Below are positions 23,781 to 35,906 of a stretch of DNA of 64,000 bases, piece after piece. The stretch covers positions 5,099,249-5,163,248 of the forward strand of contig OZ038423.1 in NCBI GenBank assembly GCA_964036155.1, read 5' to 3'. The stretch comes from Diploscapter coronatus. Its lineage: Eukaryota; Nematoda; Chromadorea; Rhabditida; Rhabditidae. Position 1 is the first letter of the stretch. Each line of letters opens with the position of its first letter. The position numbers and the translations under genes are program-made. Under the pieces are notes generated by a model. That model saw nothing but the letters and a program-made list of their open reading frames with translations. It was not told the DNA's origin and ran no database searches.

Positions 23781-25950
23781 TAAGGCAGACAAGACAGAGA
23801 ATGCACTACTTCGATTCGAGCTGCTGCACAAGCGGGCATGAAGAAGACATGAAGATGCGCGAAATTGCTGGGAAAAAGAGAAGAAAGATAGAGCTGAGAA
23901 AAGTGGTTTCATCAACATGAGAAAGAGGCAACTCTAGATGACTGACTCGTATCTGTTGCACTTGCTCAGACCCACAAATCCGACTCTCTTCTTCCGAAAC
24001 TTATTCGCAGGATATGAATCGGAAGTTAGAGTAGGCACAAGGGCTGTATTCAATTTTTATGAATGAAATAGCGAGAAAATGGCTACATCAACGGAGACAA
24101 CTTCTATGAGACGAGCCTGTTGCACTTTCTCAGACATCAGCCCAGACCCATAGACCCGATTTCCTTCCTCTTCTTGCCTAACTTATTCAGTTTCAGCTTG
24201 TCCCTTTGCATATGCATCTCATCGCAATCCCGCAATCATGCACACGAGGCCTCAAATTATACGACACGCGCACAGACTGCTGAAGAATAAAGGGGAAAAC
24301 TTCTTCCGTTAAAGAAAAATTCGAAGGATATTTTTGTCTCGTTTCAACCGTGAAATCATAGGCTTTGGGCATGGAATTTACTAAATTGCAGGTTTTTACG
24401 CATATGACAAAATTTTGAAGAAGAATAGTCAGAAAATAAGATGCGTGTTAGTGACTAGTTCATATCTCATTTTGACGTCTTGAGATTTTCGACGGTCAAA
24501 TGGAAGATGTGAAATTACAGATACTTTGAAGGTCCATCCACTGTTCTTCCTCATCGACAATATTGCGTTCACGCATTTGGCGAAACTACAAGAATAGTGA
24601 CGAGTGAATTGGAAAGGATTAACGTTTTCGTTAGATATGAAACAAATGTCAGCAAGAATGACGGATCTAATGAGAATCTAACAGACAAAGGTCGCCCGTT
24701 AAGAAAATTCTTCGAGCTTTTGATTTCGTCTGTGAATGAAAGTGGAGCAATTTGGAATTGCATTCATTGACGACTACCTCGCAGCTTCCATTGTTGTTAT
24801 GCCTTTCCTTCCCTTCCCATTTCTTTCCTCCTTCATCTTCCTGAACATAGTCCCATTTCTATTCCATTCAGTGCAGCATTTCTGCTTCTGCTTCTGTTTC
24901 TGCATTCTGTGAATGTGAGGAAGTCTCTTTTGTTCGTTTGGTCGACTGGGCAGAGACCCCAAAATATGCCAAATATGCACCGCAACTACACGTACAAAAC
25001 ATCCAAAGTATGCACATTCCGCAAAATATCGATCCAAAATTGAGGACAATTTAGGAAAATTTGGGAAAGTTAAAATTGTCACAAATTTTTTAAAGGTGAC
25101 AGATATCATCAAATGTCCTACGTATTATCTACATATGACCTTAGAATCAAAATGAATCGGATCATAATATAGGCAAAAAGTCACTCTAGTCCCAGATACT
25201 CATTCCAATTAAAGTCATGATCTAATCTTCAAATTGAGCAATATCAAATTTCTCAATTGAAAAAATAAGTCAAAGAAAACGAAGTTCCGAATTTCACGTA
25301 TTGAAGTATCGAAATTCAGACTTGCTCGCCTCCAGTAATGATATAGGCAATCAGCTCCTGCTTTCCAGCCTTTTATGGAAAGAAGCAGTGGGGCAATGAG
25401 AGGGCGTCTCTCTCATTTTGCCTCCTGCCTTTGTATCAAATTTCCGCTCTCTGTCCGACTGCCCGCGGCCCGAGAGTCGATGCACTCGAATCGAAGAATT
25501 CATTTCAACGAACATTTCAGCCCAAGCTTATTTACATTTTACATGCCATAGCTATTTGAAAAGGAGTCGTAAAGTTTAATTTATTATTACTAAAAATTTG
25601 TTTTGAATTATTAAAGTTTGCAAATAAATATTATGAAAAACACGCAATAGAGGGAGATCATTTGAGTGAAAGCCGATCGGTTACCGTAATCATTTTGAGA
25701 GAAGATGAATTGAACTAATCGAAGAAACGTCGTCACCTACAGTCATCAGCGAAAGAAATCACGTCGATGGGCTCCAATTCTTTCGCAATCATTTTCTAAA
25801 TATTCGTATTCATTGAGATATTAGAGTGAAACCATAAAAATGTACTCTTGCAAAATGCATAATAAAAATTCATATAGCCTAAATCATACAAAGTTTGAAG
25901 GTGAAAGTTGTTTGAGAAAAAAATGCCTATTCTTCATGGAAAAATCGTTC

Positions 25951-28900
25951 TCATCCATCATATGAAACAAAAAATCTCACATTTTTGAGAAAATTCTCGA
26001 GTTCTGTATCGGGGTTATCGAAGAAGTGCTCTGGATCTCGAACTAGTAAAGCCGCGTCTCGACAATTTCCTGATATAATGGGGATTTTCGAAGAAAAACT
26101 CAAAATAGTACCCTGTCCATTCGTGACAACCAAGTATTCATAATCACGCCGTCCGTCAGCTTTCAACGTGCAAACCGGGATGTTGTTGAGTTCTCCGGAG
26201 TTGTCCTTCAGCTGTATTCGGACAGTCTTATGATCCATGGAAAGAGCGTTGCCTTGGAACTGAGAAACTGATTTTTTCATGAAAGTGTTTTTTAGAAATA
26301 AACCCTATTCAATTTCCGGCTTCCATCGACTCTGAACTCCCAAACGATTCGAGCATCCTGAGCTGCTGCTGATTGTTTGCTTGAAGATACTAAAGCTTTG
26401 CGTGTGATTAAAAATCTTTTTCATGAAATTTTTATCTTTGAAATTGTTTTGCCAGGAATATTTATCTATCGTGTACGAATGTTTATCAGTAATTGTAAAA
26501 GTTCTAAAATATTTCGAAAGCCAAACCTTCAAATCTGGAACAGTTCAAATTGATCTTCTGGTCGGAATTAACTAGTACCGAGGCTCTTCTTTCGAGGGCA
26601 TCCACAACTTCCGCCGAGGCCAAGACCATCGTCCAGGCGCCCTTCATTCGGTCCAAGGAGATCTTCTCACATTCGCATGATGAGTAGAATTCTTCATCGT
26701 TTCTAAATTCAGAATTTGGGCTTTTGAATTTGTGAACTTGTCAGATGGAGTAGATCACGAAAAGATTCAATTAAATTATCTAAACCCAAACCTCAAAAAG
26801 TAAGAACTTTGGGAATTTAATTTCATGATGATGCACTTTTTCATCATTTTTACGACAAATTTTCTGCACAATTTTTATCGGTCTGTTGAATTTCTTGAAA
26901 AAAGAAACAAGATTTCAGAAGTTGGTCTAAACCTACGCATCAAAATTGTTCTCGCTAGCACGCGGTTGATCTCCGTCAATTTCGGTACTCTTGACAGTTG
27001 GAATGGAAGAATATCGCCTCTGGTTTCTCAGCAGACTCCCTATTCGAGACATTCGTCGGTACTCGTGTTCCTGATCGTTTCCGTCCGAATCTTCATTGCC
27101 TTTATCAATCTCCTAAAATAGCTCGTCTCAAAATAGCAGTAGTCTTATCGGAAGTGATAAAAAATGACGGCGGAAAGGATAGAAACCGACATGATTCTCT
27201 GAATTCATCATTTTGATCTTACTTCGATGATAGTGACAAGTTTTAGTTGCACTTTCTTTCCAACATAGAAAGGATTTTCAGTTAAGAATGTTCATTTTTA
27301 TCTTGTAAAATCTACCTGCTCATCTTCCTGATGCTCAAACTTCTGTTTCTTTGGCGATCTTCTGAATTCTCTTTCTGGGAATACGACAGTCGGTTTTGGT
27401 GGAATAACCGTTGCTTTTTCTGTAGTTGTAATTAATTGTGTCGTAGTCTCATCTACCGCCACCGAAATGGGGAACGAAGCTGGTGGTTGAGGCTAATCAA
27501 AATCCGTTATTTTGTAAGACGAAATTTCAATTTTCTTACTATTGGACTGGAAGTTGAGGACATTGATAGACCTAGGTCAGCCAGATCTAGAGGAGGCGCT
27601 GGGGCGTTCTAAATCAATTTATAGACCATCCTATAACTATATTTCTTGAAAATGAAAATTCAGCTGAAACTATTCGTTTGGCTCTCTTCAAAAATTTTGA
27701 TTGAATGACTGAATTCACATTTCGCTTTGCATCATCCCCCATACTTGCTTTGGATTGAACGACCTATGCCAGTTGGATAGCTGCTCTCTCAATTGTCTTT
27801 CCATTTTCGCTTTCGCTTCTTCCAATTCTTTTTCCTAAAAAAATGATAAAATGAAAGATAACGTTTTTGCAAACGATACAAATTGGGGTCAACGATGCAA
27901 CTGTAATTTTTACGATTATCCTCGAGAAAATTAAAAGATTACAGTAATCAAGTTTGGTCAAGAGAAATTGTGAGAAATCTTATGAGGTATGAAAATCGAG
28001 ACTATAATAGAATATTTCTGAGCAGTGAGAAGGACAAAATGGATGGTCTGGAAATTTTAGTCACACTTCCAAAAATCGCGGCCGAAAAATCTGAATTTTA
28101 AAATGAACTATCGCACCTTTTTGCGAAGTTCTTCTTCCATCTTCCTTTGCGTCTCAATTCGCTTCCTCTGCTCCTCTAATTCATCCTGCAGCACTTGTAA
28201 CTGCTTCCTCTTTGCTAGTAATTCGTTCGTTTGTAGCGTCTGTTCATAAGTTTGAAGCGTCGCTTGAAGCCGCTTCACTTCCTGAATATCATGATGAAAG
28301 TTGAGCTGATCCAGTACAAAAATTATACAAATGCGAAGTTTTTAGTACAAATTTAATATATTGCTAGGCAGGGCCTAGAAGAATTCATATCCGGCTTTCT
28401 GGAATTTTCGCTTTCAAGTCTTTGAAAACTGTAATTTCGTTCTCGGTCTTAAGCTCGGGATAAAGGCAATTTCGATTTGTTTTTGTTTTTAGGTCATGAA
28501 AACTTTCAATCTAGCTCAGCTCTGCTTGTAAGGTTTGAAATCAGAATCAATCTAGAATTGCGATTCCGAAATTTTTGAACAGTTGATCTTCATTTCTTGG
28601 CTTTTTAAACATCGTATTCAACCCATTTTCGTTAAAATAACAGCTATCTAAAAACATTTAACCTCAACAGTCATCCCGAAGAGTCCTCTCGTTCGCATAT
28701 TAGTGAGCACCTCATTGACTGTTGGATCGATTGGAGCAGTGAGTGGATCTACAGGAACTGGAGTCACACCTCAAATACAAATTTGAAACTGGTTTGAAGG
28801 GAATAAGCTACCAAATGCAGCTGTAGTAGGCCATCTCCTCAAATCGCTGTTGTACTTCTCGACACTCTTTGGATCTACTAAATTCGAGCTGTAAGATCGA

Positions 28901-30257
28901 GCGAATTCTTGGGCTGGCATGAATTTTGGTTGAACGGTCTGAAAGAATCATTTTTCTGCAGGCTTCAAAATATTTCAAGATTTTTTAATCTCGATTTTAA
29001 CAAATACAAATTTACCTCCTGCGTTATCCCCCTTCCAGCCAGTTTGCTGGCGACCATTTCAGCCATCTGTTCGGGGGAAAATCTCGTAGTTGTGATTGGT
29101 GGAAGCATTGTCGCATATTTTCCTTCCCAGTTATATTTCCTGAATTTGAAATACACGGGCTTCAATTCATTAAAATTGAGTGTTAAAATGTCTGTTGAAT
29201 TACAATTATTTCTAAACCAGATTCGACATAAAAGTAGGCGAGTTGATCATGGTCAAGGCATTTTTTTTTTATTTTTGTGCCAGAAAAATTATATTTTCGA
29301 TTTGGTCCCTCTTCGAAAATTCCTGAATGATACTAGAAATCGAAGAAAATTCCATCATTCAATCTCCTCTTTCGATTTTTGAAGACATTCGACTTGACAC
29401 AACTTTGAGTTAAAAGGTTACTCCCGGCAATGTACCCCTTTTTCACTTGCCATTGCTGTTTTATCAATCGTTTCTCTCACTTTTTTCACAAGAGTCAGTA
29501 TCTTTAGTGAAAATTGCGAATCTTCAAAAATTTCAGCAATCATTCATTAGAAAATTGACGAGTCAAAGCGATTTTTCAAAGCTAGACTTTCACCTTTTAT
29601 TTATCAAAGGGAAGTGTTTACCGTATCAATCTATCGTTCATCTCGGGCGGTACGGTGTTTCCATCAATTAGCAACGTTCGTAGTGTTGTCGTAGCGACGG
29701 GCGGTGACAACGTGCTGAAGATCACTGAATATTAATAGAGTTTCACGAATTTCCTAACAAAGATTGCAAAATCTGATCCAAAAACTGCTTCGGTTTCTCA
29801 TTCTCCTTTGAGTTTGTTGAGTTAGGCTCCTGAATAAATGAGGCACTCGGTCCTTCAGGTTTCGTTTGATTCCCGCTAATATCGTCCAAATTGAAGCCCA
29901 TGTGTTGAGCAACCTGCAATCACAAATTTTTAAATTGAAGTATTTAGAAAGCCCACTCCTTTTGGATCGGTCACAAGTTGGCTCAACAATCCGTCACCGA
30001 GCATCTTAGAAATCATTCCTCTGAAAAAATGAGCATCATAGGGATCCAATAAGTTTCATGAGATTTGAGAATTGTAAAATTTCACATAAATTCAAACTGT
30101 CATACTTCAATGCTCCTGAGTCCCCATTCATCTGACCGCTGATCGCATTCGGCAAATCGGGAATCGTGGACATAACTCGCTGCATCAGAGGTGGCGGACC
30201 TTCGGAGTCGCAATACGATATGGAGCAGCACGTGAGGAGCAACAGAAGCAGTCGCAT
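25951..30257 (-). CDS. Secreted protein: coiled coil plus lipocalin-like C-terminal domain
   Basis: Fifteen minus-strand exons: 30257-30106, 30020-29957, 29913-29747, 29714-29622, 29139-29016, 28938-28812, 28769-28663, 28281-28117, 27834-27745, 27608-27540, 27492-27316, 27112-26937, 26702-26527, 26389-26304, 26259-25951. All phases agree, giving 693 aa. A signal peptide (MRLLLLLLTCCSISYC) comes first. Residues of about 20-278 are polar and Pro/Ser-rich with amphipathic pieces (FSPEQMAEMVASKLAGRG). Residues of about 279-360 form a charged coiled coil (LQDELEEQRKRIETQRK). A disordered Thr/Pro and then acidic/basic linker follows. The last 190 residues contain two close cysteines (CEC), a GAW segment (MKGAWTMVLAS), and a series of beta-like strands (ARIVWEFRVDG, EYLVVTNGQGTILSF) with further Cys. 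This looks like a lipocalin/calycin-type barrel, but I do not recognise a named family. ATTTTAG directly abuts the ATG, suggesting trans-splicing. Function unknown. Confidence 0.72.
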
Positions 30258-33246
30258 CTAAAATTCAATAACTTCTAGAAAATAAGCAATCTTTACTCAA
30301 TCAATCGTCGTGATAAATTATGATATAAAATATAAAATTAGAAAAGTCAATATATATAAAAGGCAAATTTGTCAATGATGATGGATAGATGAATTACAAA
30401 GCCATGAATAGTCGGATCTCGAAAAATATTCAAATGAAAACTTTGAAAGGCTTCATCGCCAATAATATAAACATGATAGCAGTTTTAGCACATCTCTATT
30501 GAGTAAACCACAGCTTCGCAGAAGACAAAGCACTCACTATTTGCATAACATGCATTTCTTCTCAACTAAAAGCCAACTCTCTGATACTCTTAAAATTTAA
30601 ACAAACTTCGACTCATGCAGATCGTCGTACTAGATCGTTCTGGAATGACGGCAATTTTCGAATGATACCAAATTTCCCCTCAGGGATAATTCGATCAGGG
30701 AAATTTTCAGTCGAATTTTCGAAAGTGAAAAGATAAACTTTAAAGGCGAAATGATTAGAGTGAAAGTGAGATAGGCGAAGGGGAAAATGGATGAACGCGA
30801 CTTGCGCAACTCCGCACTGTCTTCACTTTCCTGGAGAGACAATTCCGACCACCGAATCCCCAATTCCCCTGCTTTTCCTTCTAAGAATAATTGAGATGAA
30901 GGATAACGACGGAAATAGCGAGGGGAAGAGAAGGAGAAAGGTGTGAGAAATATGACGAAGAGATCTGCATCTGTGGAGGGGACGCAAACGGCCAATTTGG
31001 GCATACAAATCGGGGTCACTCAGGACGCAATCGATTCAGCCGCTAATTGAATCTCAAGAATACTGAAATTCAAACATCGCCAAATTTATGCTCTTTGGAT
31101 AATTTTAAGTTCAAAACTAGCGTCTGCAAAGATATAGATTCAAGGAAAATATCGTAACTAGAAGATAACGAGATCTTGCATCATGACGCAACGCAATCAA
31201 AGGTCGGAATTTGGAAATGAAACCGAGATGGCATAAAATAACTATGAGTCCTCAGTTCCGAATCAGGATTCCCGTTTCGGGTGATTCGGGATCATGATAA
31301 AAGAGAATTTTATGCTAGATGCAATAACCTTAAATTTCATTCGGCTTCTGCTATTTGTGATTTGCAATAATGACCCAATTGGTGATCGAATACATCTTTG
31401 AACTTTCACCTTTCACCTTTCACTGTTAAACCATAAATTTTTCGCCGTTTGCATCAACCGTTTCTGTGAATCCGAACTGATCAATTCTTGAAATTACGTT
31501 AAATTCGGTCTATTTTTTAAAATCAGAACATGCATATTTTGCACTACCAATAATAAATTACTAGACTTCGGCCGACCGCTTCGTGGCCGAGTTTCAATTT
31601 GAATTCAATTGAAAATGTCATTTGAATTATTACAAAGAAATTGCTTTTAATTTTGACTACTTGAATTGGGATGTAATTTTGAATTTTATATATTAATTTT
31701 AAACCCGAACTTGGATTAGAATTTGGTCTGGGATTTTCGATCTTGACTTCGACCTTTAATTTGTTTAGTTTGAATTTGAATTTGAATTTGGATTGTGAAT
31801 TAAAATTTAAATTTTAATTTTTAAGTCGAACTCGCTTTGTAATTTGAAATATACATGAGATGTTTATCCAAAAATTTGAACACCTTTAAAAAGTAGCACA
31901 AAATTATGAATATTGATCTTCCGGTCCATTATTCATTTTTTTATCTCAGCCATAGAAATTATCTGGTTCCATTGAACCTCTAATTCCATCTCGACCCTAA
32001 TGATAATGATCAATTCTTTGTCAAGCCTTTGCCATTTATACACTTTGAATATACGATAATTTGCTAATTTTATCACATTTACATTTGGAATTCCCATTCT
32101 CATTGATCTCATTTCCCACTATCTGGAGACCACCTTTCAAGGCCAAGATATGTCGGATAATGGATAATGACTACCCATTATTCAATTTTTCATCAGAGAA
32201 GAAACTAGCGGTGAAGTCAAAAATTAGCATTTGTGCTAGTTGCAAAAGCCAAATCGCGATAAAAACTACGTTGCACACGGGTCACGATTACTTTTCGACC
32301 GATCTGTGGGTTTCCTTGCTCACAATCAGGTATCGAAATCTAAGCTCAGACACATTCAGCAATTTTACTAAAAAGGAAATATGTCAGATTCGGATGCTCC
32401 GTACTTGGTTATCCTACTTCACCATACTTTATCAATCTTAGTCATTTGCTAATCAATTTCTAAAAATAGCAGGCGTGCTGTTCATATGTAAATACCCACA
32501 ATTGTGTAAGCAAGAGTGAGAATAAACTTCAGATTCCCTGTGCTTGATCATCATTCCCATCAGTTTTTGTAATTTTCTCATCAAAAGATAGATTTTATCA
32601 TTAAAGTTTCAGTGAATAGATTTTGCAGCGATGCATGTTTTGAACTGTTCCTTGCATTGACATTATTGACCGAAAGTATAAACAAAGACAATTCAATTCA
32701 CCGTGATTGTTGAAGAAATGATTCCACAATAGGATAAATTTAAAAACAAACATTTGTAGTAAGAAAAAAAATCAAATATCAGCATCCAGAGATGTAATTA
32801 TCATGTTGAACGATCTAAAATGTGAGGTGTTGTAGTCTATGTTGATGGTTAATGCCGGAGTGAGTGAATGAATTTTGTATCTAAATCGAGGTTCATTGGT
32901 TTTCATTAGAAATTTATTCCTACATTTTATGCAAATTTGAAACTTTCTTATCAGTCCAATAGATATTCTTATCGAAATTTAGACTTTCTTCTATCTCATT
33001 CCAATCCCGTACTTTATCCATATTTTGAATATTTGTGAATCCCCAATCACGATATATTCTACTATTCATTTGCAAGATGTTCTAAATATCGGTAATAAAG
33101 CTACTCAGCCTAAAATAAGCCTACTGATATAAATTCCTTCAAAAACCCTTGACCAGACGTTACACGAATATTTCGCGCTGAAGTTTTCGCGAGTTGAGTA
33201 AATCTGTCAGTGCAAATATTTTGAAATAACCAGCACTAAAAATAGT
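30258..33246. other. Intergenic DNA, AT-rich, with a TTTGAA-like simple repeat
   Basis: No supportable gene. Around 31600-31830 the sequence is a degenerate array of TTTGAA/AATTTG-type hexamers (for example GTTTGAATTTGAATTTGAAT). At 31566-31591 a GC-rich hairpin occurs: CTTCGGCC, then GACCGCTTCGT, then GGCCGAG. The frames at 30630-31019 lie over a purine-rich stretch and show no homology. Confidence 0.5.
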
Positions 33247-33622
33247 TTATTTTATGTTGGAATCAAACATGCTTTTTACAGTATCATTAAATTGTGGAAG
33301 TTCGAAGAATCTATTGATGAAGCAAGTCGGATTAATTTCAAATTCTCGCACTCCTGAAATCGACGGTGAAACCTTCATTTGTTGCAAGTTTTAAATTACC
33401 TCTATGTAAAAATGCAGCTCTCTTGCATCGTTTCAAATCAGGCATTTTTCCCATAACTTCTTCGCATTTTAGGATTTTCTTTCTAATGTCCGCTCTAACA
33501 CAGCATAGATTTTGTATAATATGCCAAAAGTGGTTAGAAGACTCGGTATTCGAAAAAGACAAGATATTGAATGAAAATGATCGCATATCGTTTTTTTTCA
33601 AGTTAAAAATATCTTTAGTCAT
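33247..33622 (-). CDS. Small hypothetical protein, possibly a gene fragment
   Basis: Two exons, 33622-33400 and 33353-33247, joined by a 46-bp GT-AG intron (GTAATT to TTTCAG), give 109 aa. Splicing matters: the unspliced frame stops early, while the joined frame adds about 35 residues (REFEINPTCFINRFFELPQF). The protein is basic and rich in Lys, Arg and Cys (VRADIRKKILKCEEVMGKM). I recognise no domain. It lies next to and on the same strand as an F-box gene, so it may be a diverged member or remnant of an expanded F-box-type cluster. The first ATG is uncertain because no earlier exon could be joined in frame. Confidence 0.4.
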
Positions 33623-34424
33623 GTAAAACTCAATATTTAGTTACTAAAATTATAAAACTCACGATAATCAGCTCATGGACAATCGCTCGAGAGAGCAGCA
33701 GAGCAAGAGGCACACCCGGTGAGTTTAGGGAATTAATTGTTCCCGCAGACCCATTTCCATTTCTAGGACTTGTGTTATGTTGATTTACAAATGAATCATT
33801 TTTACTTCAAGCAAAGACTTTTTCGGCTTTCCCTGTAGCTTTTAAGAGAGAGTATTTTTGCTGATTTCGATGCAGTTTTATGGGGAATAACCCTATGGTG
33901 TTCGTTCATTTACACAAATAACATTTTTTGTTCAGGGGAAGCGACTTTCTGCTAATTTGGGGAGTATTTTTACCCCCTACTTTAACATCGAGATGGCCTA
34001 CCGTACCAGCAAGTGGTTAAAATCTCAAAAACTATATACCAAAAAGTGGGCAATTATATGAGCTGCATGTTTTTTTTTTAAATGTTTCGAAAATCTTTTA
34101 TAACAAAAAAGTTTTCCTTGTACCATCTAACGAGCATTTTTTCATATAAATCACGATTTTAAAATTAGCATAGCTCCGCCCACTTGTAGGGACGGGGCCT
34201 TGTCTTCTCGGTTGTGTGATTAGGATCCATAGGGGTATCCATCATTATGATCAAATCCCGATTTGAAGGACTTTTTCCCAAATGCGAGCAGTTGTTCGGG
34301 TCTTACAAATACTCTCTCTTAAAATAATCTCTCCATGTGATAGCCCTTTCAACATTTGCTGTTTTAGTGCCTAAATTGTTCATAATATTTTCGTCATTAC
34401 CTAAAACATTTCTAAATTTAACAT

Positions 34425-34872
34425 TTAGGAAGTTTTCTTCCCATCATGTAGAATGAATATAGTTTGATATCTCACTTTATCCTCTAACTTACAATAAAGC
34501 TGGTAACTTCTAAACAGATCGTACGCAAGTAGCTCTGATTCCAAATCTTCGTGAAATTTGCTTATGTCTTGAAAACTTATTTTAATTGTATCACTAACAA
34601 GTTTTTCATTTCTTGGAGACCATTCTATCTCAACTCCAAGTCCAAACTAAACAAACTATATTACTTTTTTAAAATTGAATTTTACCCACTCTTGTATGAT
34701 TCTTATCTTCAAATTTTAGAGATTTTATATTAATTTTATGCTCAAGAGCAATTGAGAAATGCTTTTTGATAATCCCCATCAATCGCTTATTCGTCCATGC
34801 TAATTGCTCAACTTCGTAGAAAGATAAATAATCACAGTAAACTAGAATAAGTTCCACTGGAAGGTTCAGCAT
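34425..34872 (-). CDS. F-box domain protein (short)
   Basis: Exon 1 is 34872-34690 and exon 2 is 34646-34425, separated by a 43-bp intron (GTGGGT donor, GTTTAG acceptor); together 134 aa. Residues 1-38 match an F-box: MLNLPVELILVYCDYLSFYE, then VEQLAWTNKRLMGIIKKH, with the LP-x-E-L start and the hydrophobic spacing that contacts Skp1. The remaining 95 residues contain no recognised substrate-binding repeat. Known role of the domain: docking substrates to SCF ubiquitin ligases. A strong internal donor (TATT then GTAAGT) lies in exon 2, so the gene could continue to exons I did not find and the listed stop may not be the real one. Nematodes carry large, fast-evolving F-box families, which fits this small gene. 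Confidence 0.6.
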
Positions 34873-35906
34873 CTTTTTTCATAAAATTGATCTAAAATCT
34901 GATTTAAGTCTGCCGAAATATTTCATAATGAGAAAATGAGCAATAAAATGAACAATCTCTGAAACAAAATGCTGAATAGCGTAACGATTATCAGTAATTC
35001 TTCTGAAAAGCAGCGATATTGATTGGAATTTTATCGGCATTAAATGTTGTAGAATTTTAGAACTATGTTGACGGAAAAATAATCATTTATTTGAGTTGAA
35101 AATTTTTTGACAATTTTTCATCTGATATGGAATTCTATACAATGGGGATTTTGAAAATTAATATAATTTTCGATAAACACGTAATTCCAACACAGCTCAT
35201 AAGAATAAAATTGTAAAGAGTAAGTTTTATTAAGATTATCGAAATTTGGGACACATCACTTTGAATTCTTAGCTTATTCTGTAAAAATTCGAAATTTAGT
35301 TTTATGCGTGCACCTGCACAATTTTCATTAAAAATCTCCCTTACAATTCGTGATTGGCGGTAATAAACATCACTAAAATAATGAGGCAGAAATAACAAAC
35401 TCATTGTCTTTTAAAATGATTATTATGCATTGGTGTCTGACCATCGAATTGGAGAGTCGCGACTCCTCCCGACGACTCATTTGGGGGCGCACTTTCGTTG
35501 CCTGTCCAGTGATGATCGTTCTTCGGATCTGATGCCTGAATTTTGTGGTCTTGCCAAGTAAATCTTTGTTAACGGTTTTTTCTCAAAATATCCATGAGTT
35601 TAATTTCGATGACACAATTCATAAAACCTATCATCCAATTGGTGGCTATTTGGAAAAAAGAATAGTTGTATTATTGATTGGAGAGAACGTCGATGTTCAA
35701 AAATTACGCTATTCGTCTCTCGTTTCTCTTTTACGCGACTCACTATTTCTCTCCAAATTCGAATTTTTATTACCGAATGAATATCGGCTTTCTCTCCAAT
35801 CAACGATATCTTAACTTTCATACATGCAAAATAAGATAGATTTTGGTCTGAAAAAATCTACTCTTGTAATGTCTTGCGTCTAATAATTACGTTTCCTTTT
35901 TCAGGA
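34873..35906. other. Intergenic, with uncertain small open frames
   Basis: The minus-strand frame at 35404-35135 (start MSLLFLPHYFSDVYYRQSRI) has some protein-like composition but no domain and no clear splicing. The opposing frames at 35545-35821 overlap each other and are not convincing. A perfect 12-bp palindrome GAGTCGCGACTC lies at 35454-35465. Confidence 0.4.

Larger units (their letters stand above)
19279..25950. other. 6.7-kb gene desert with purine-skewed blocks
   Basis: No multi-exon gene could be assembled on either strand. The several open frames of 70-120 codons (for example at 20261-20606, 22753-22974, 23097-23920 and 24774-25112) coincide with GA- or CT-rich tracts, which are naturally poor in stop codons, and they lack splice partners. 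The interval holds two copies of the dispersed repeat and a foldback at 22304-22512. It is upstream of the minus-strand four-TM gene and downstream of the lipocalin-like gene, so the part near 19.3-20 kb may contain the former's promoter. Confidence 0.6.

Noticed and set aside
23097..23920. Overlapping 95-121-codon frames on both strands
   Set aside because: All coincide with GA/CT-rich tracts that lack stop codons by composition; residues are repetitive Phe/Ser/Leu or Arg/Glu.
35135..35404. 89-codon minus-strand frame as an independent gene
   Set aside because: Some protein-like composition, but no domain and no joinable exons. Kept only as part of the F-box cluster remark.
35545..35821. 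Opposing 89- and 73-codon frames
   Set aside because: They overlap each other, neither has splice sites or a domain, and the DNA is ordinary AT-rich intergenic sequence.
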